Below are positions 38,263-48,236 of a DNA stretch of 60,889 nucleotides, in pieces. Within the stretch, counting starts at the first letter, position 1. The number at the start of each line of letters is the position of its first letter. Where the stretch lies: NCBI GenBank assembly GCA_001872625.1, contig MNXP01000059.1:1-60889 (forward strand), written 5' to 3'. This DNA is from Bacteroidetes bacterium CG2_30_33_31. Its GTDB lineage: Bacteria > Bacteroidota > Bacteroidia > Bacteroidales > UBA1556. The notes under the pieces are model-generated. The model did not search any database. It was not told the origin of the DNA and saw only the letters and a list, made by a program, of their open reading frames with translations. Both the position numbers and the translations under genes were made by a program.

Positions 38263-40650
38263 TTCAAGAATCACAGTTTTTACCTTATCAGACTTTTCAA
38301 ATTCCATAATTTGTCTTCTATACTTGCCATCAACAAACATTTGGGCTTGGTCGGAATAATGTGAACTAAAAACATTGCCAGATTGTCCTGTGGGAAGAAT
38401 CCCTAAAGCATTGTTTGGTTTTTCAAAATCGACAAGTGTACGTAAGGCTGGCCCATTTATTATATCATATTGGCCATCTTTATTGTACTTAATTCCCTCT
38501 TTATCAATAACTTCATTACTTCCAGATTTTTCAAATGGACCTACATTGAAAATTTTGTCGAATGGTTTTTTCCGGCCTATTGGGTGCACATGAGTCAACT
38601 GATGATATTTTCCCCAGTGGAGATCATCTTTTAATTTTCCATTTTCACCTTTGAGACTCACGGCAGTTTTATTCATTGCTGAAATCAAAATATCATTTCT
38701 TGTCTCTCTAATTTTAGTATTTACATTGTCCCACCACACTGATTTTTCATTAAATGCAAGCTGCTCAATGGAGCTACGAACCAAATAACTGCTCGACAAT
38801 TGATCGAAAGTTTCTTCGCCAATTTCATCTTCCATGGCATCACTTAGCATAAAATAAATAAATTGCGAAAAAACTGTGGCACCACTACTTTTTATGTCGT
38901 AATCACCGTTCCAATTTTTCAAAATTTCCATTACTTGTTTTAGTTCAGGATTAGATTTTTCATTTATTGAAACTTCATTTAAAAGTAATTTTACAATGCG
39001 TAAATCTCTATCAGAGTGAACATCAAGTTGTACTTTCTGAAGAGATTCAGTTGTCCATTTATTCTGTTGTAAAAGCAAATCTTCAATGCGTTTAGCTCTC
39101 AATCCAGGTGCGTAATAACCAGAATAAGTTATTCCATCAACGGCATGAGGTGGGTTGTTTGCAGTAATAATATATCCGCATTTTGGGTTTATGCTTTTTG
39201 GATTTTTGCTAAAAGGGTAGAATCCAATAATATCATTCTCTTCTTTCGAACCGTCAATAATAAGCATAGGATTTACATGAGCAGGTCTATTTACTAATTT
39301 GCCAGTTGCCCACCAAGCAATATTGCCTTTTGCGTCGGCATACATTACATTTAAACCCACAATATCAATAAGTTCCATGGTTTTTGCAAAGTCGTCAATT
39401 CCTTTAGAATTATTCATTTTGTAAAGAGCAGATAAAGTTGTATTATCGAGCTTAGTTGCAGCCCACCACAGTGAAATTGCCTTGTCGTTGAATCTACTTT
39501 TGATTGGAGAATATGCCTCGTTTAGAACTGTACCATGTTTTGATGATTTCAATTTGTAAGCAATATCATAGCTCCCTTTTACCTTTATAAAATATGTTTT
39601 TTCGGTGAAATTAACCCATTTTGAATTGTTCCAATATTGGTTTGGATTTTCGGGATTTATTTTTTCTGCATATAAATCCATATTATCAAATGGGAAAATT
39701 GTTAATCCCCAGCCATAATTAAAGTTATGACCTTCAATAGGATAAGGAACTCCAGCAAGATAATAACCGTAGAATTTATGGCCAGGAAATTCCATATAAG
39801 TTTCATACCAAACTGCTGGTTGTGAGTATTTTATATGAGTATCATTAGCAAGTATGGGTTTTCCAGATTTTGTAAGATTTCCGCTTAGCACCCAAGAATT
39901 TGAGCCAGTCCATTGTGGCATGGGCATTTTATCATCGGCATCATTTTTAGCCATCCAAATTTCATGTAGATATTTATTGCTGATGCTGTCAGCTTTAAAG
40001 AGTTTTGAAATAGACAAAGAGTCGATGCCAAAATCTTCAAGATATTTTCCTCCAAATTTTTGATATATTTCTGTAGTAAAAGGATCTTGATTTATTCCAG
40101 AAGTAAATCCGAAAGACATATATTCTATAATAGCAAAAATATCAGCTGGTGTAAATTTTTCGGGCTTAAAACCCAGCATTTTAAATTCTACTGGTAGAGT
40201 TCCTTCTTCAATAAATTGGTTTATACCTTGTAAATATGCTAAGGATGAATTTTGAAACTCTTCTGTTTTTGAGCCAAAATATCTGGATTCACATTCCTTT
40301 GCTTTATCGCCAAGCCCCAAGCTAATCATTGATTTATCTACATCTATAAGGTCTTTTCCGAGTATGTCGCTAAGTCGACCATAAGTTACTCGCCTAATCA
40401 TTTCCATTTGAAAAAGACGGTCTTGTGCATGAACCCAGCCTAATGCAATATATGCATCATGTTCATTTTTAGCGTAAATGTGAGGAGTTCCATACTTATC
40501 ATATTTTACTTCAACTTTTTCGAGAAGTCCAGCAATCTTATTTTTTCCCGAATATTTTGGGGCTGTTGATTTTAAATATAGAAATATAATAGCCGTGATA
40601 ACTGCAAGTATTAATATGATACTCAGAGTAATTCTTTTGAACCATTTCAT
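38248..40650 (-). CDS. Penicillin acylase family N-terminal-nucleophile hydrolase
   Basis: An 800-residue member of the Ntn-hydrolase penicillin amidase family. An N-terminal hydrophobic segment (ITLSIILILAVITAIIFLYL) anchors or exports it. The alpha part contains the typical VKYDKYGTPHIYAKNEHDAY and ALGWVHAQDRLFQMEM. Autocleavage should occur before Ser250 in TGSNSWVLSG, which becomes the beta-chain nucleophile. Then follow GKPILANDTH and, near the end, TGQSGNVFSSHYSDQ. The family hydrolyses amide bonds of acyl-amino compounds such as acyl-homoserine lactones, lipopeptides or beta-lactams. The natural substrate is not shown. It is monocistronic, 68 bases from rfbA. Confidence 0.92.
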   Translation of the reverse strand: MKWFKRITLSIILILAVITAIIFLYLKSTAPKYSGKNKIAGLLEKVEVKYDKYGTPHIYAKNEHDAYIALGWVHAQDRLFQMEMIRRVTYGRLSDILGKDLIDVDKSMISLGLGDKAKECESRYFGSKTEEFQNSSLAYLQGINQFIEEGTLPVEFKMLGFKPEKFTPADIFAIIEYMSFGFTSGINQDPFTTEIYQKFGGKYLEDFGIDSLSISKLFKADSISNKYLHEIWMAKNDADDKMPMPQWTGSNSWVLSGNLTKSGKPILANDTHIKYSQPAVWYETYMEFPGHKFYGYYLAGVPYPIEGHNFNYGWGLTIFPFDNMDLYAEKINPENPNQYWNNSKWVNFTEKTYFIKVKGSYDIAYKLKSSKHGTVLNEAYSPIKSRFNDKAISLWWAATKLDNTTLSALYKMNNSKGIDDFAKTMELIDIVGLNVMYADAKGNIAWWATGKLVNRPAHVNPMLIIDGSKEENDIIGFYPFSKNPKSINPKCGYIITANNPPHAVDGITYSGYYAPGLRAKRIEDLLLQQNKWTTESLQKVQLDVHSDRDLRIVKLLLNEVSINEKSNPELKQVMEILKNWNGDYDIKSSGATVFSQFIYFMLSDAMEDEIGEETFDQLSSSYLVRSSIEQLAFNEKSVWWDNVNTKIRETRNDILISAMNKTAVSLKGENGKLKDDLHWGKYHQLTHVHPIGRKKPFDKIFNVGPFEKSGSNEVIDKEGIKYNKDGQYDIINGPALRTLVDFEKPNNALGILPTGQSGNVFSSHYSDQAQMFVDGKYRRQIMEFEKSDKVKTVILEPKSK

Positions 40651-40718
40651 ATTTATGCATTTTGTGATTTTTAGTTTTGTAAAATTAACTATAAATCAAA
40701 TACACAGCTAAATGAAAT

Positions 40719-41579
40719 TTATTTAATTATATTCAATAAATACTCGCCGTATCCGCTGCTGAGTAGAGGTTCAGCAATAAGCTTAAGTTGCTCATCATCA
40801 ATAAATTTCTGGTTATAAGCTACTTCTTCAATACATCCGACTTTCAGTCCTTGACGTTGTTCGAGCACTTGCACAAACTGGCTTGCTTGTATAAGAGAAT
40901 TAAAAGTGCCTGTATCAAGCCAGGCAGTTCCACGAGTAAGTATGCCAACTTTTAGCAAACCTCTCCTGAGATATTCTTTGTTTACATCAGTAATTTCGTA
41001 TTCACCGCGAGCACTTGGAGTTAGATTTTTGGCTATTTCTACTACAGAATTGTCGTAAAAATATAAGCCAGGAACAGCATAATTTGACTTTGGGAATCTT
41101 GGTTTTTCTTCAATCGAAATAGCTTTATTATTTTCATCAAATTCTACAACGCCGTATCGTTCGGGGTCTGTTACATGATATGCAAATACAACTCCACCTT
41201 CTGGGTCATTATTTTGAACAAGTAAATTTTGCAATCCAGCAGCGTAAAAAATATTATCACCAAGGATTAAGGCAACTTTATCATTTCCAATAAATTCTTC
41301 GCCAAGTACAAAAGCTTGAGCAAGTCCATTTGGAATAAGTTGTTCGATAAACTCAAATCTACAACCCAAATGTGAGCCATCACCCAAAATCTTTTTGAAA
41401 TGTGGTAGGTCGAAAGGAGTAGAAATAATTAAAATTTCGCGAATACCAGCCATCATCAAAACTGATAAAGGATAGTAAATCATGGGCTTATCGTAAATTG
41501 GCATTAATTGTTTTGAAACTGCAAGAGTAAGTGGTCGTAGTCGAGTACCGGAACCTCCGGCTAATATAATTCCTTTCAT
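40719..41579 (-). CDS. rfbA: Glucose-1-phosphate thymidylyltransferase
   Basis: A 286-residue nucleotidyltransferase. It makes dTDP-glucose from dTTP and glucose-1-phosphate, the first step to dTDP-rhamnose and other deoxysugars. The nucleotide loop is [11 protein letters not shown] at 6-16, Lys23 and Lys31 flank [11 protein letters not shown], and the Mg-binding Asp108 is in LGDNIF. The C-terminal [11 protein letters not shown] is also typical. The rfbB, rfbC and rfbD genes are not beside it, so it is solitary here and must work with genes elsewhere. Confidence 0.96.
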   Translation of the reverse strand: MKGIILAGGSGTRLRPLTLAVSKQLMPIYDKPMIYYPLSVLMMAGIREILIISTPFDLPHFKKILGDGSHLGCRFEFIEQLIPNGLAQAFVLGEEFIGNDKVALILGDNIFYAAGLQNLLVQNNDPEGGVVFAYHVTDPERYGVVEFDENNKAISIEEKPRFPKSNYAVPGLYFYDNSVVEIAKNLTPSARGEYEITDVNKEYLRRGLLKVGILTRGTAWLDTGTFNSLIQASQFVQVLEQRQGLKVGCIEEVAYNQKFIDDEQLKLIAEPLLSSGYGEYLLNIIK

Positions 41580-41606
41580 CCTTGTTTAATATTTGTAATT
41601 AGGTTT

Positions 41607-41614
41607 CAAAAGTA
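41607..41614 (-). promoter_or_regulatory. Bacteroidota -7 promoter element for rfbA
   Basis: The minus strand reads TACTTTTG, 28 bases before the rfbA ATG. TTGACATT lies upstream at 41638-41631, a plausible -33 region with a somewhat long spacer. Confidence 0.55.
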
Positions 41615-41634
41615 TGTTTTAAATAATCTTAATG

Positions 41635-44028
41635 TCAAGAAGTTTTTGTTTTATTTTCAGTTTCTAATAATTCTATATCAATATCTTCGTCATCATCAAA
41701 AATCTCCAAAAATGGCTCATTAGCTTTTTTCATTGATAGTCTTTTTTCGAGAGTTAGGAGCATCGAAGGCAATAAGATTAGGTTCGATATCATTGCTATT
41801 AATAAAGTGAAGGATATTAATTCTCCGAGGGATTGTGTGCCTCCGAAAGTAGAAAACATAAAAACTGAAAAGCCCAAAAACAGAATAATTGAACTATAAA
41901 TCATTGATTGAGTGGTTTCTTCCAAGGCATACATCACCGAATATTTAATATCCCAATTTGAATATTTAAGTGCTATTCGATAGCGCGAAAGAAAATGTAT
42001 GGTGTTGTCAACCGAAATTCCAAGTGCAATACTGAAAATAATAATTGTTGATGGCTTTATATTTATATTCAAGAAACCCATCAAAGCTGCTGTCATTATT
42101 AGTGGAAGCAGGTTAGGCAATATAGATATAACTGTCATTTTGAAAGACCTAAAAAGTGTGGCCATCAGAAGCGCGATAATGAAAATAGCCAGCAAGAGAC
42201 TGTACATCAAATTATTGACTAAATAACTTGTGCCTTTTAGGAAAACCACAGAAGTACCAGTAAGAACTACTTTGTATCTATTTGGATCAAAAATTGAGTT
42301 AATTTTTGGTGTTAATTTATCTAATAAGCCTTCAATTTCGTGTGTGCCAATATTTTTCAATTGCACAGTTACTCTTGTATACTGCATATTACTATCTACA
42401 AAGTTTTTAAGCAAAGAGGCGTTTCCACTACTTTCTTTGGGTAGATAATTCATTATGAATGCTACCTCGCTGGAATTTGGCAGGCTATATTTGGATGAAT
42501 CTCCATTAAAGTATGCTTGCTTAGAAATTTTTACCAAGTCAGCCACTGAAAGCGATTTTGAAAATTCTTTGTGGTTTGCAAGAGTATCTTGCAGTTTGCT
42601 AATCCTTTTTAGGGTTGCTAATTGCAGAACTCCTTTTTTATTTTTGGTATCAATTTGAATTTCAAATGGTAGAACGCCTTTAAATTCCTTTTCAAAAAAT
42701 TCTAAATCCGAATTTATTTTATTATCTTTAGGGATGTCATCAACGACATTGCCAGTGGTTTTTAATATTGCCATGCCCCAAAAACCAACTACAACTATTG
42801 CAATTGTAAGAATATAAATGACAGGTCTATAGTTAGTTGTAATTCGTTTTAAATAATCTATGATAAAGCTAAGACTTTTTCTATTCAAATATTTAAGATG
42901 TCTAAATTTAGGTTTTGGGAGTAAGCTAAAAAATATTGGTACAAGAAAAAGAGATAATAAAAATACCATCACAATGGATATTGCTGTAATAATTCCGAAC
43001 TCTACAAGCATGTGATTTCTTGTGATAATGAATGATGCAAAACCTACAGCAGTGGTCAAATTTGTAAGTATCATTGGAGTTCCAACAGTTTGAATCATTC
43101 TGGAAAGAGATTTTATTTTGTTGGAATGAACCTTAAATTCTAGGAGATATTTATTTAGCAGGAAGATATTATTTTCAACAGCAATAATTGTAATTAGGGG
43201 AGGAAGAATGCCAGTTAAAATAGTAATATCATAGCCGAGAATAACTAATAATCCTACGGCCCAAATGACAGATATACTTACTACAATCATTGGAAAGATA
43301 ACGGCTTTTGCAGACTGAAAAAATACAAAAAGCATGATAGAAGCTATCAAAAGAGTAAGAAGTGAAAACATTACAACTTCTTGCTTAATAATCTTCGACA
43401 TGGCTATTCTTATATATGGAAGACCTGAATAATAGACTTTTATATTGGATTTGGCACTAAAAGAATCAACTTTGGCGATAATATTATTCAGAAGTAAAAA
43501 CCTAGAATTGGAATCTATATAATTTTTATCGAGTGTGATGGCTAAGATTGTAGCGTTTGAGTCATTAAATAAAATTCCTTGATAAAAAGGATTGCTTTTT
43601 ATAATCTTTAAAAGTGAGTCAAGTTCATACTGAGTATTTGGCTTTTTCTTGAATACCGAAGAGATTTGAAATTTTCTAAGGCTATCGTTTTTTAGTAATT
43701 GAAAAGATTTTGCAAAAGAAAGAGTCCCTTGAACTCCTTGAATATTTTTTAAGTTGTAAGTGAGGTCATACCAAAGGTTGAAATATTTTAACTCATTCAG
43801 CTTACGGTCTTTAACGCCTACAAACATTACGCTGCCATCTTGCCCAAAGCGATTTTTGAAATCAAGATAGTTTATATAAACTGAGTCGGTTTCGGGCAGC
43901 ATTTGTGCCATTTCATAACTCATTTTCACTTGTGAGGCTTTATATCCAAAGAATAAGGTTATCAAAAATATTATTGATAAATTAGTCCACCGATAGCGTA
44001 ATATAATTCTAACTATGTATCTCCACAT
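41635..44028 (-). CDS. MMPL/RND-family transporter (SSD-type exporter)
   Basis: A 797-residue integral membrane protein built of two similar halves. Each half has one membrane segment, a large extracytoplasmic loop and a bundle of five segments. The second half shows GISVDNTIHFLSRYR, the RND/MMPL signature with the proton-relay Asp; the first half shows the matching ITIIAVENNIFLLNKY without that Asp. It probably exports lipids, hopanoids or other hydrophobic compounds by proton motive force. I chose the ATG at 44028. A TTG at 44064 would extend it by 12 residues but overlaps a -7 promoter element. The acidic C-terminal tail (FDDDEDIDIELLETE) is cytoplasmic. Confidence 0.88.
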   Translation of the reverse strand: MWRYIVRIILRYRWTNLSIIFLITLFFGYKASQVKMSYEMAQMLPETDSVYINYLDFKNRFGQDGSVMFVGVKDRKLNELKYFNLWYDLTYNLKNIQGVQGTLSFAKSFQLLKNDSLRKFQISSVFKKKPNTQYELDSLLKIIKSNPFYQGILFNDSNATILAITLDKNYIDSNSRFLLLNNIIAKVDSFSAKSNIKVYYSGLPYIRIAMSKIIKQEVVMFSLLTLLIASIMLFVFFQSAKAVIFPMIVVSISVIWAVGLLVILGYDITILTGILPPLITIIAVENNIFLLNKYLLEFKVHSNKIKSLSRMIQTVGTPMILTNLTTAVGFASFIITRNHMLVEFGIITAISIVMVFLLSLFLVPIFFSLLPKPKFRHLKYLNRKSLSFIIDYLKRITTNYRPVIYILTIAIVVVGFWGMAILKTTGNVVDDIPKDNKINSDLEFFEKEFKGVLPFEIQIDTKNKKGVLQLATLKRISKLQDTLANHKEFSKSLSVADLVKISKQAYFNGDSSKYSLPNSSEVAFIMNYLPKESSGNASLLKNFVDSNMQYTRVTVQLKNIGTHEIEGLLDKLTPKINSIFDPNRYKVVLTGTSVVFLKGTSYLVNNLMYSLLLAIFIIALLMATLFRSFKMTVISILPNLLPLIMTAALMGFLNINIKPSTIIIFSIALGISVDNTIHFLSRYRIALKYSNWDIKYSVMYALEETTQSMIYSSIILFLGFSVFMFSTFGGTQSLGELISFTLLIAMISNLILLPSMLLTLEKRLSMKKANEPFLEIFDDDEDIDIELLETENKTKTS

Positions 44029-44061
44029 AAAGTTGCAATTTTCTGATTCCCAAAAAGTTCG

Positions 44062-44069
44062 CAAAGGTA
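44062..44069 (-). promoter_or_regulatory. Bacteroidota -7 promoter element for the MMPL transporter
   Basis: The minus strand reads TACCTTTG, 33 bases before the chosen ATG at 44028, giving a leader of about 28 bases. It decides against the longer TTG start at 44064. Confidence 0.55.
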
Positions 44070-44152
44070 ATAAAAAAGCAAAGATTTACCATAATATTCA
44101 AAGTTTTGGTTTTAAAGTCAATGTGTTGATTTATAAATAATAACAACTTTGT

Positions 44153-45622
44153 TTAAGCTTCTGAATATTTAATTGAATCTTTTTTTGTTATAAGGAAAAG
44201 ACCTAAGAAAGTCAACAGTCCATTTATTAATAGCAATTCAAAGCCAAACTTATATCCATTAAAAAGCTGCTGAGAATAAATACTTAGTAAGTAAGAAATG
44301 ATTGGTGCTGCAATCACAACAGGAATTACATAATTATCTTTAATATTATATTTGGTCATGACGCCAAATGCAAAAAGTCCAAGCAATGGACCATAAGTGT
44401 AGCCAGCAGCTGTAAAAAGTTCGTTAATAACGGAATCTCTATTGATAAGTTTAAAAACCATAATTACTAAAAATAGCAGAAATGAAACAGAAAGATGTAC
44501 AATTTTGCGAATTCTAATCTGTTGCTTTACAGTGTATTTATCTTTCTTTTCAATATTTAAAATATCTAATGAAAAGGAAGTCGTTAGAGCAGCTAAAGCA
44601 CTATCTGAGGAGGCAAATGTTGCTGCAATTATTCCAAGAATAAAGGTAATACCTGCAATTGCTCCGAGATGTTGAAGTGCAATGGTTGGAAATAAGTCAT
44701 CGGGTTTTGAAGGAATTGTTATGCCATTATGGGCAGCAAAAATATATAAAGTTGCACCAAGAAAAAGAAACATAATATTTATTGGAACGAGTGTAAAACT
44801 CAACCAAAACATATTCTTTTTAGCCTCTTTTATATTTCTACAGCTAAGATTTTTTTGCATCATATCTTGGTCCATACCAGTCATTACTATGCTTATAAGG
44901 GCACCAGAAATAAATTGCTTTACAAAGTATCTTGGACTTTGCCAGTCGGTATCAATAAAATCGGAATAAGATGAATGCGTGATTGTTGTAAATAGGCTTG
45001 TGAATCCTATATTCATTTGCTGACTTATAAAAATCATGCTTAGAATTACTGCTGCCAGCATAAAAGTTGTCTGAAATGTATCAGTCCACACTATTGTCTT
45101 TATTCCACCTTTAAAAGTGTAAAGCAATATAAGCCCAATAAAAAGTAAAACAGTTATTCCATAAGGTACATTCCATTTATCAAAAACAAATGTTTGCAGC
45201 ACATTTATCACTAAAAACATTCTAAACGATGCTCCAATAACTCGTGAAAGCAGGAAATATGAAGCTCCACTTTTGTAAGAATAATAACCAAATCTATCTC
45301 TGAGATAAGTGTAAATTGAAGTCAATTTGAGCCTATAATATAAGGGAAGTAAAACATTTATGATAATTAAATATCCTAAAAGATAGCCAAAAACAAGCAT
45401 TAGGTATGAAAAATTTTGGTTGCCAACAGCTCCAGGAACGGAGATAAAAGTAACTCCTGAAAGTGAAGCCCCAATCATTCCATAAGCTACAACATACCAT
45501 GGCGAAACATGATTGCCAGTAAAAAAGCTTTCATTATTTGCCTTTCGACTGGTAAAATAACTTATTATGAAAAGAAAAGATGTGTAAATTAATAAGGTTG
45601 TAAAGATAAGTTCTGGGCTCAT
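44153..45622 (-). CDS. Sodium:solute symporter (SSS family)
   Basis: A 489-residue protein with about 13 membrane segments of the SSS (SLC5-like) family. Typical segments are GMIGASLSGVTFISVPG, with the small-residue unwound part of the first core helix, RVIGASFRMFLVINV, and TFKGGIKTIVWTDTFQT. The sodium-site region IIAATFASSDSALAALTTSF lies in the later half, with the conserved Ser pair. It co-transports an organic solute with sodium across the inner membrane. The substrate cannot be read from sequence; relatives carry proline, sugars, sialic acid or pantothenate. It is divergent from recR. Confidence 0.92.
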   Translation of the reverse strand: MSPELIFTTLLIYTSFLFIISYFTSRKANNESFFTGNHVSPWYVVAYGMIGASLSGVTFISVPGAVGNQNFSYLMLVFGYLLGYLIIINVLLPLYYRLKLTSIYTYLRDRFGYYSYKSGASYFLLSRVIGASFRMFLVINVLQTFVFDKWNVPYGITVLLFIGLILLYTFKGGIKTIVWTDTFQTTFMLAAVILSMIFISQQMNIGFTSLFTTITHSSYSDFIDTDWQSPRYFVKQFISGALISIVMTGMDQDMMQKNLSCRNIKEAKKNMFWLSFTLVPINIMFLFLGATLYIFAAHNGITIPSKPDDLFPTIALQHLGAIAGITFILGIIAATFASSDSALAALTTSFSLDILNIEKKDKYTVKQQIRIRKIVHLSVSFLLFLVIMVFKLINRDSVINELFTAAGYTYGPLLGLFAFGVMTKYNIKDNYVIPVVIAAPIISYLLSIYSQQLFNGYKFGFELLLINGLLTFLGLFLITKKDSIKYSEA

Positions 45623-45700
45623 AAAGTTAAAGTTTGCTTATGCTTTACAAATGAACATAATTTTTTAAAATGATTTTGTAAAAACTTAGATTGTTAATGA

Positions 45701-45708
45701 TATTTTTG
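45701..45708 (+). promoter_or_regulatory. Bacteroidota -7 promoter element for recR
   Basis: TATTTTTG matches TAnnTTTG. A TTTG at 45675-45678 lies three bases further upstream than ideal. The predicted leader to the recR ATG is about 60 bases. Confidence 0.5.
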
Positions 45709-45774
45709 CGGATGAAACAATTATAAGAATTGTCTCCTTTTTTTATTCAGTATAATAATTATTTTCTTTATTTT

Positions 45775-46398
45775 ATGAATCAATTTTCTTCAAGACATTT
45801 GGATAGGGCAGTAGGTGAGTTGGCTAAACTTCCAGGTATTGGCAAAAAAACAGCTTTGAGATTAGCACTGCACCTTTTGCGGCAGCAAGAGTTTGAAGTA
45901 GAATCTTTGAGTAGTTCACTTCTGAAAATGCATCAAGAAATAAAATTTTGTAAAAGATGTCACAACATTTCCGATGGAGAAATTTGCAGTATATGCTCTA
46001 ATTCAAAACGAAATAACGGGCAGTTGTGCATAGTGGAAGGAATAAATGACGTGATTGCAATTGAAAAAACTGATGAATATTTTGGATTATTTCATGTTTT
46101 AGGTGGTGTAATTTCGCCAATGGATGGTGTAGGCCCACAAGATATCTACATCAACACTCTGGAAGATAGAATTATAAAAGAAAATATTTCTGAAATTATT
46201 ATGGCGCTTCCAACTACTATTGAAGGCGATACCACTATATTTTATTTGGCTAAAAAGTTAGCTCCTTACAATATTAAAATTACCGCTATTGCACGTGGTG
46301 TGGGCGTGGGAGACGAGCTGGAATATATTGACGAAGTTACTCTTGGACGTTCGATTGTAAATCGTCTGCCTTATAATTCAAACGCCAAAATTAAATAA
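45775..46398 (+). CDS. recR: Recombination mediator protein RecR
   Basis: 207 residues. RecR acts with RecO (and RecF) to load RecA onto single-stranded DNA at gaps. The helix-hairpin-helix reads LAKLPGIGKKTALRLALHLL (about 17-36). Four zinc cysteines follow at 59, 62, 71 and 74. The Toprim domain shows CIVEGINDVIAIEKT and SPMDGVGPQDIY, and the C-terminal GVGVGDELEYIDEVTLGRS is standard. The ATG at 45775 gives the usual family length; a TTG 45 bases upstream adds residues without family match. Confidence 0.96.
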   Translation: MNQFSSRHLDRAVGELAKLPGIGKKTALRLALHLLRQQEFEVESLSSSLLKMHQEIKFCKRCHNISDGEICSICSNSKRNNGQLCIVEGINDVIAIEKTDEYFGLFHVLGGVISPMDGVGPQDIYINTLEDRIIKENISEIIMALPTTIEGDTTIFYLAKKLAPYNIKITAIARGVGVGDELEYIDEVTLGRSIVNRLPYNSNAKIK

Positions 46399-46607
46399 AA
46401 CTTCATTTATAAAAATCCATGTTTTATTTTCAGTTCATAAGCTGTATTTCATAGATATTCCAAACGTTAATACTTGAATATATGGCAACTCAATCTTACT
46501 TCTAACAATTTTTAAGTGCAATAAAAAATCTTATAAAATTAAATTTATCCTCTTGCTTTTAATACAATTATTATCATATTTTTACAAGCTTTAAACCAAA
46601 GAAGAAA

Positions 46608-48164
46608 ATGGATAATATTAAAAATCTCGATAAAAACATTTTAAGTAAAGATGATTTGTTAGAAATATTTTCCTCCGTATGGGAAAATTCCCCCGATGCG
46701 CTTTTACTGCTCGATTCTGATGGAGGCATAATAAAATTCAACTTAGCCTTTGCCGATATGTTTAGAATTAACCCCGAAATAGAATATAAAAATAAATTTG
46801 TTTATGACTTGCTGGTTAATGAGTACAAAAAGAAAGCAATTTTAGATTTTTTATATGCCGCAACAAATGGAGAGATTAAAAATTGTGAATATCAGGTAAT
46901 TAGACATGACAATTCAATTTTTCCAATAAATATATCCTTCCGAAGGGTCAATTTTAAAAATCACCAAGGCGATTATTTTATACTTATAGGTAGAGATATT
47001 ACAAAAAACAAAATTGATGAACGAGCCTTAAGAAATGCAAAAGATAAAGCTGAAATTGCTGATAAATTAAAAACTTCTTTCTTGGCAAATATGAGCCATG
47101 AAATAAGAACTCCAATTAATGCTGTCATCGGATTTGCAGATCTGCTCAACGATTCTGATTTGCTTGATGAAGAACGAAAGGAATATATAAATACCATTCA
47201 AGTCAATGGCGAACTTCTGCTGAACCTAATAAATGATATTATTGATATTGCAAAAATTGAGTCGGGTCAATTAAAAATTTCTAAAAACGAGTTTTCTATT
47301 AAGCAATTGTTTGATGAGATATATCTTTCGGCGCGCAATGCTTTATCTATGTTAGAAAAACCACAAATTATACTTGAATATAAAATCGAAGATTCTCTTG
47401 AGGATGTATTTTTAGTTACCGACCAATATAGGCTAATGCAGATTATCAATAATCTGTTAAACAATGCAATAAAATTTACCGATAAAGGAAGGATAGATTT
47501 TGGCGTAGGAATTAATAAAAACGACAAAATCGAATTTTATGTAAAAGATACTGGCATTGGAATTTCAGAGAAAGATGTTGATATTATTTTTGATAGGTTT
47601 GGTCAGGTTGAAGAAGCCTTAGTAAGAAATGTTGGTGGAACCGGCTTGGGACTAAGCATTACCAAAAGTCTTGTCGAAATTTTAGGTGGGAGAATTAAAG
47701 TTAAAAGTACTGTTGAAGAAGGCTCTACCTTTATTTTTACTATTGATGCCGAAAGAAAAAGCGGGCAATTGAATCCTTCTATTCAAAAGATAGTGAATTT
47801 AAAAGGTAAGAAAATATTAATTGTGGAAGACACTGAGTCAAACTATCGATTGCTGAATATTTTACTTTCAAAATATGGCGCCGAGACAATTTGGGCTTTG
47901 ACAGGCAAGCAAGGTGTATCGATTTGCAGAAATAGCAACGATTTAGATTTGGTTTTGATGGATATAAATTTACCAGATATTGATGGTTATGAGGCTACTT
48001 CACAAATAAAATCATTTAAACCTAATCTTCCGATAGTCGCCCAAACAGCTTATGCAATGGCTGGTGAAAGGGAAAAAAGTTTAGAGTTTGGTTGCGATGA
48101 TTATATCTCTAAACCCATAAATCCCGAAAAACTTTTTTCAATAATTATTAAATTAACTGTTTGA
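46608..48164 (+). CDS. Soluble PAS-domain hybrid histidine kinase
   Basis: A 518-residue signalling protein without membrane segments or signal peptide. A PAS domain covers about 20-130 (LLLLDSDGGIIKFNLAFADM; FILIGRDITKNK). HisKA has the phosphoacceptor His164 in NMSHEIRTPINAV. The ATPase domain shows NNLLNNAIKFTD, DTGIGIS and GGTGLGLSITKSL. A receiver domain at about 400-518 has the acceptor Asp452 in LVLMDINLPD and the conserved Lys in YISKPINPEK. No output domain and no adjacent regulator gene are present. It must pass phosphate to a separate phosphotransfer or response protein, sensing an internal signal through PAS. Confidence 0.93.
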   Translation: MDNIKNLDKNILSKDDLLEIFSSVWENSPDALLLLDSDGGIIKFNLAFADMFRINPEIEYKNKFVYDLLVNEYKKKAILDFLYAATNGEIKNCEYQVIRHDNSIFPINISFRRVNFKNHQGDYFILIGRDITKNKIDERALRNAKDKAEIADKLKTSFLANMSHEIRTPINAVIGFADLLNDSDLLDEERKEYINTIQVNGELLLNLINDIIDIAKIESGQLKISKNEFSIKQLFDEIYLSARNALSMLEKPQIILEYKIEDSLEDVFLVTDQYRLMQIINNLLNNAIKFTDKGRIDFGVGINKNDKIEFYVKDTGIGISEKDVDIIFDRFGQVEEALVRNVGGTGLGLSITKSLVEILGGRIKVKSTVEEGSTFIFTIDAERKSGQLNPSIQKIVNLKGKKILIVEDTESNYRLLNILLSKYGAETIWALTGKQGVSICRNSNDLDLVLMDINLPDIDGYEATSQIKSFKPNLPIVAQTAYAMAGEREKSLEFGCDDYISKPINPEKLFSIIIKLTV

Positions 48165-48180
48165 TAATCTGCGATAAATA

Positions 48181-48214
48181 AAAAAATCCTTATTCAACGA
48201 ATAAGGATTTTTTT
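48181..48214. terminator. Bidirectional terminator between the kinase and floA
   Basis: AAAAAATCCTTATTC (48181-48195) pairs perfectly with GAATAAGGATTTTTT (48199-48213) around AAC, fifteen pairs with A and T tracts on the two sides. It serves both convergent transcripts. Confidence 0.95.
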
Positions 48215-48236
48215 ATGACTTTTGAAAAAAAACAAT

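Noticed and set aside
40672-40679. TAGTTTTG on the plus strand, a possible promoter
   Set aside because: It points into rfbA antisense with no open frame following; a chance match in AT-rich DNA is likely.
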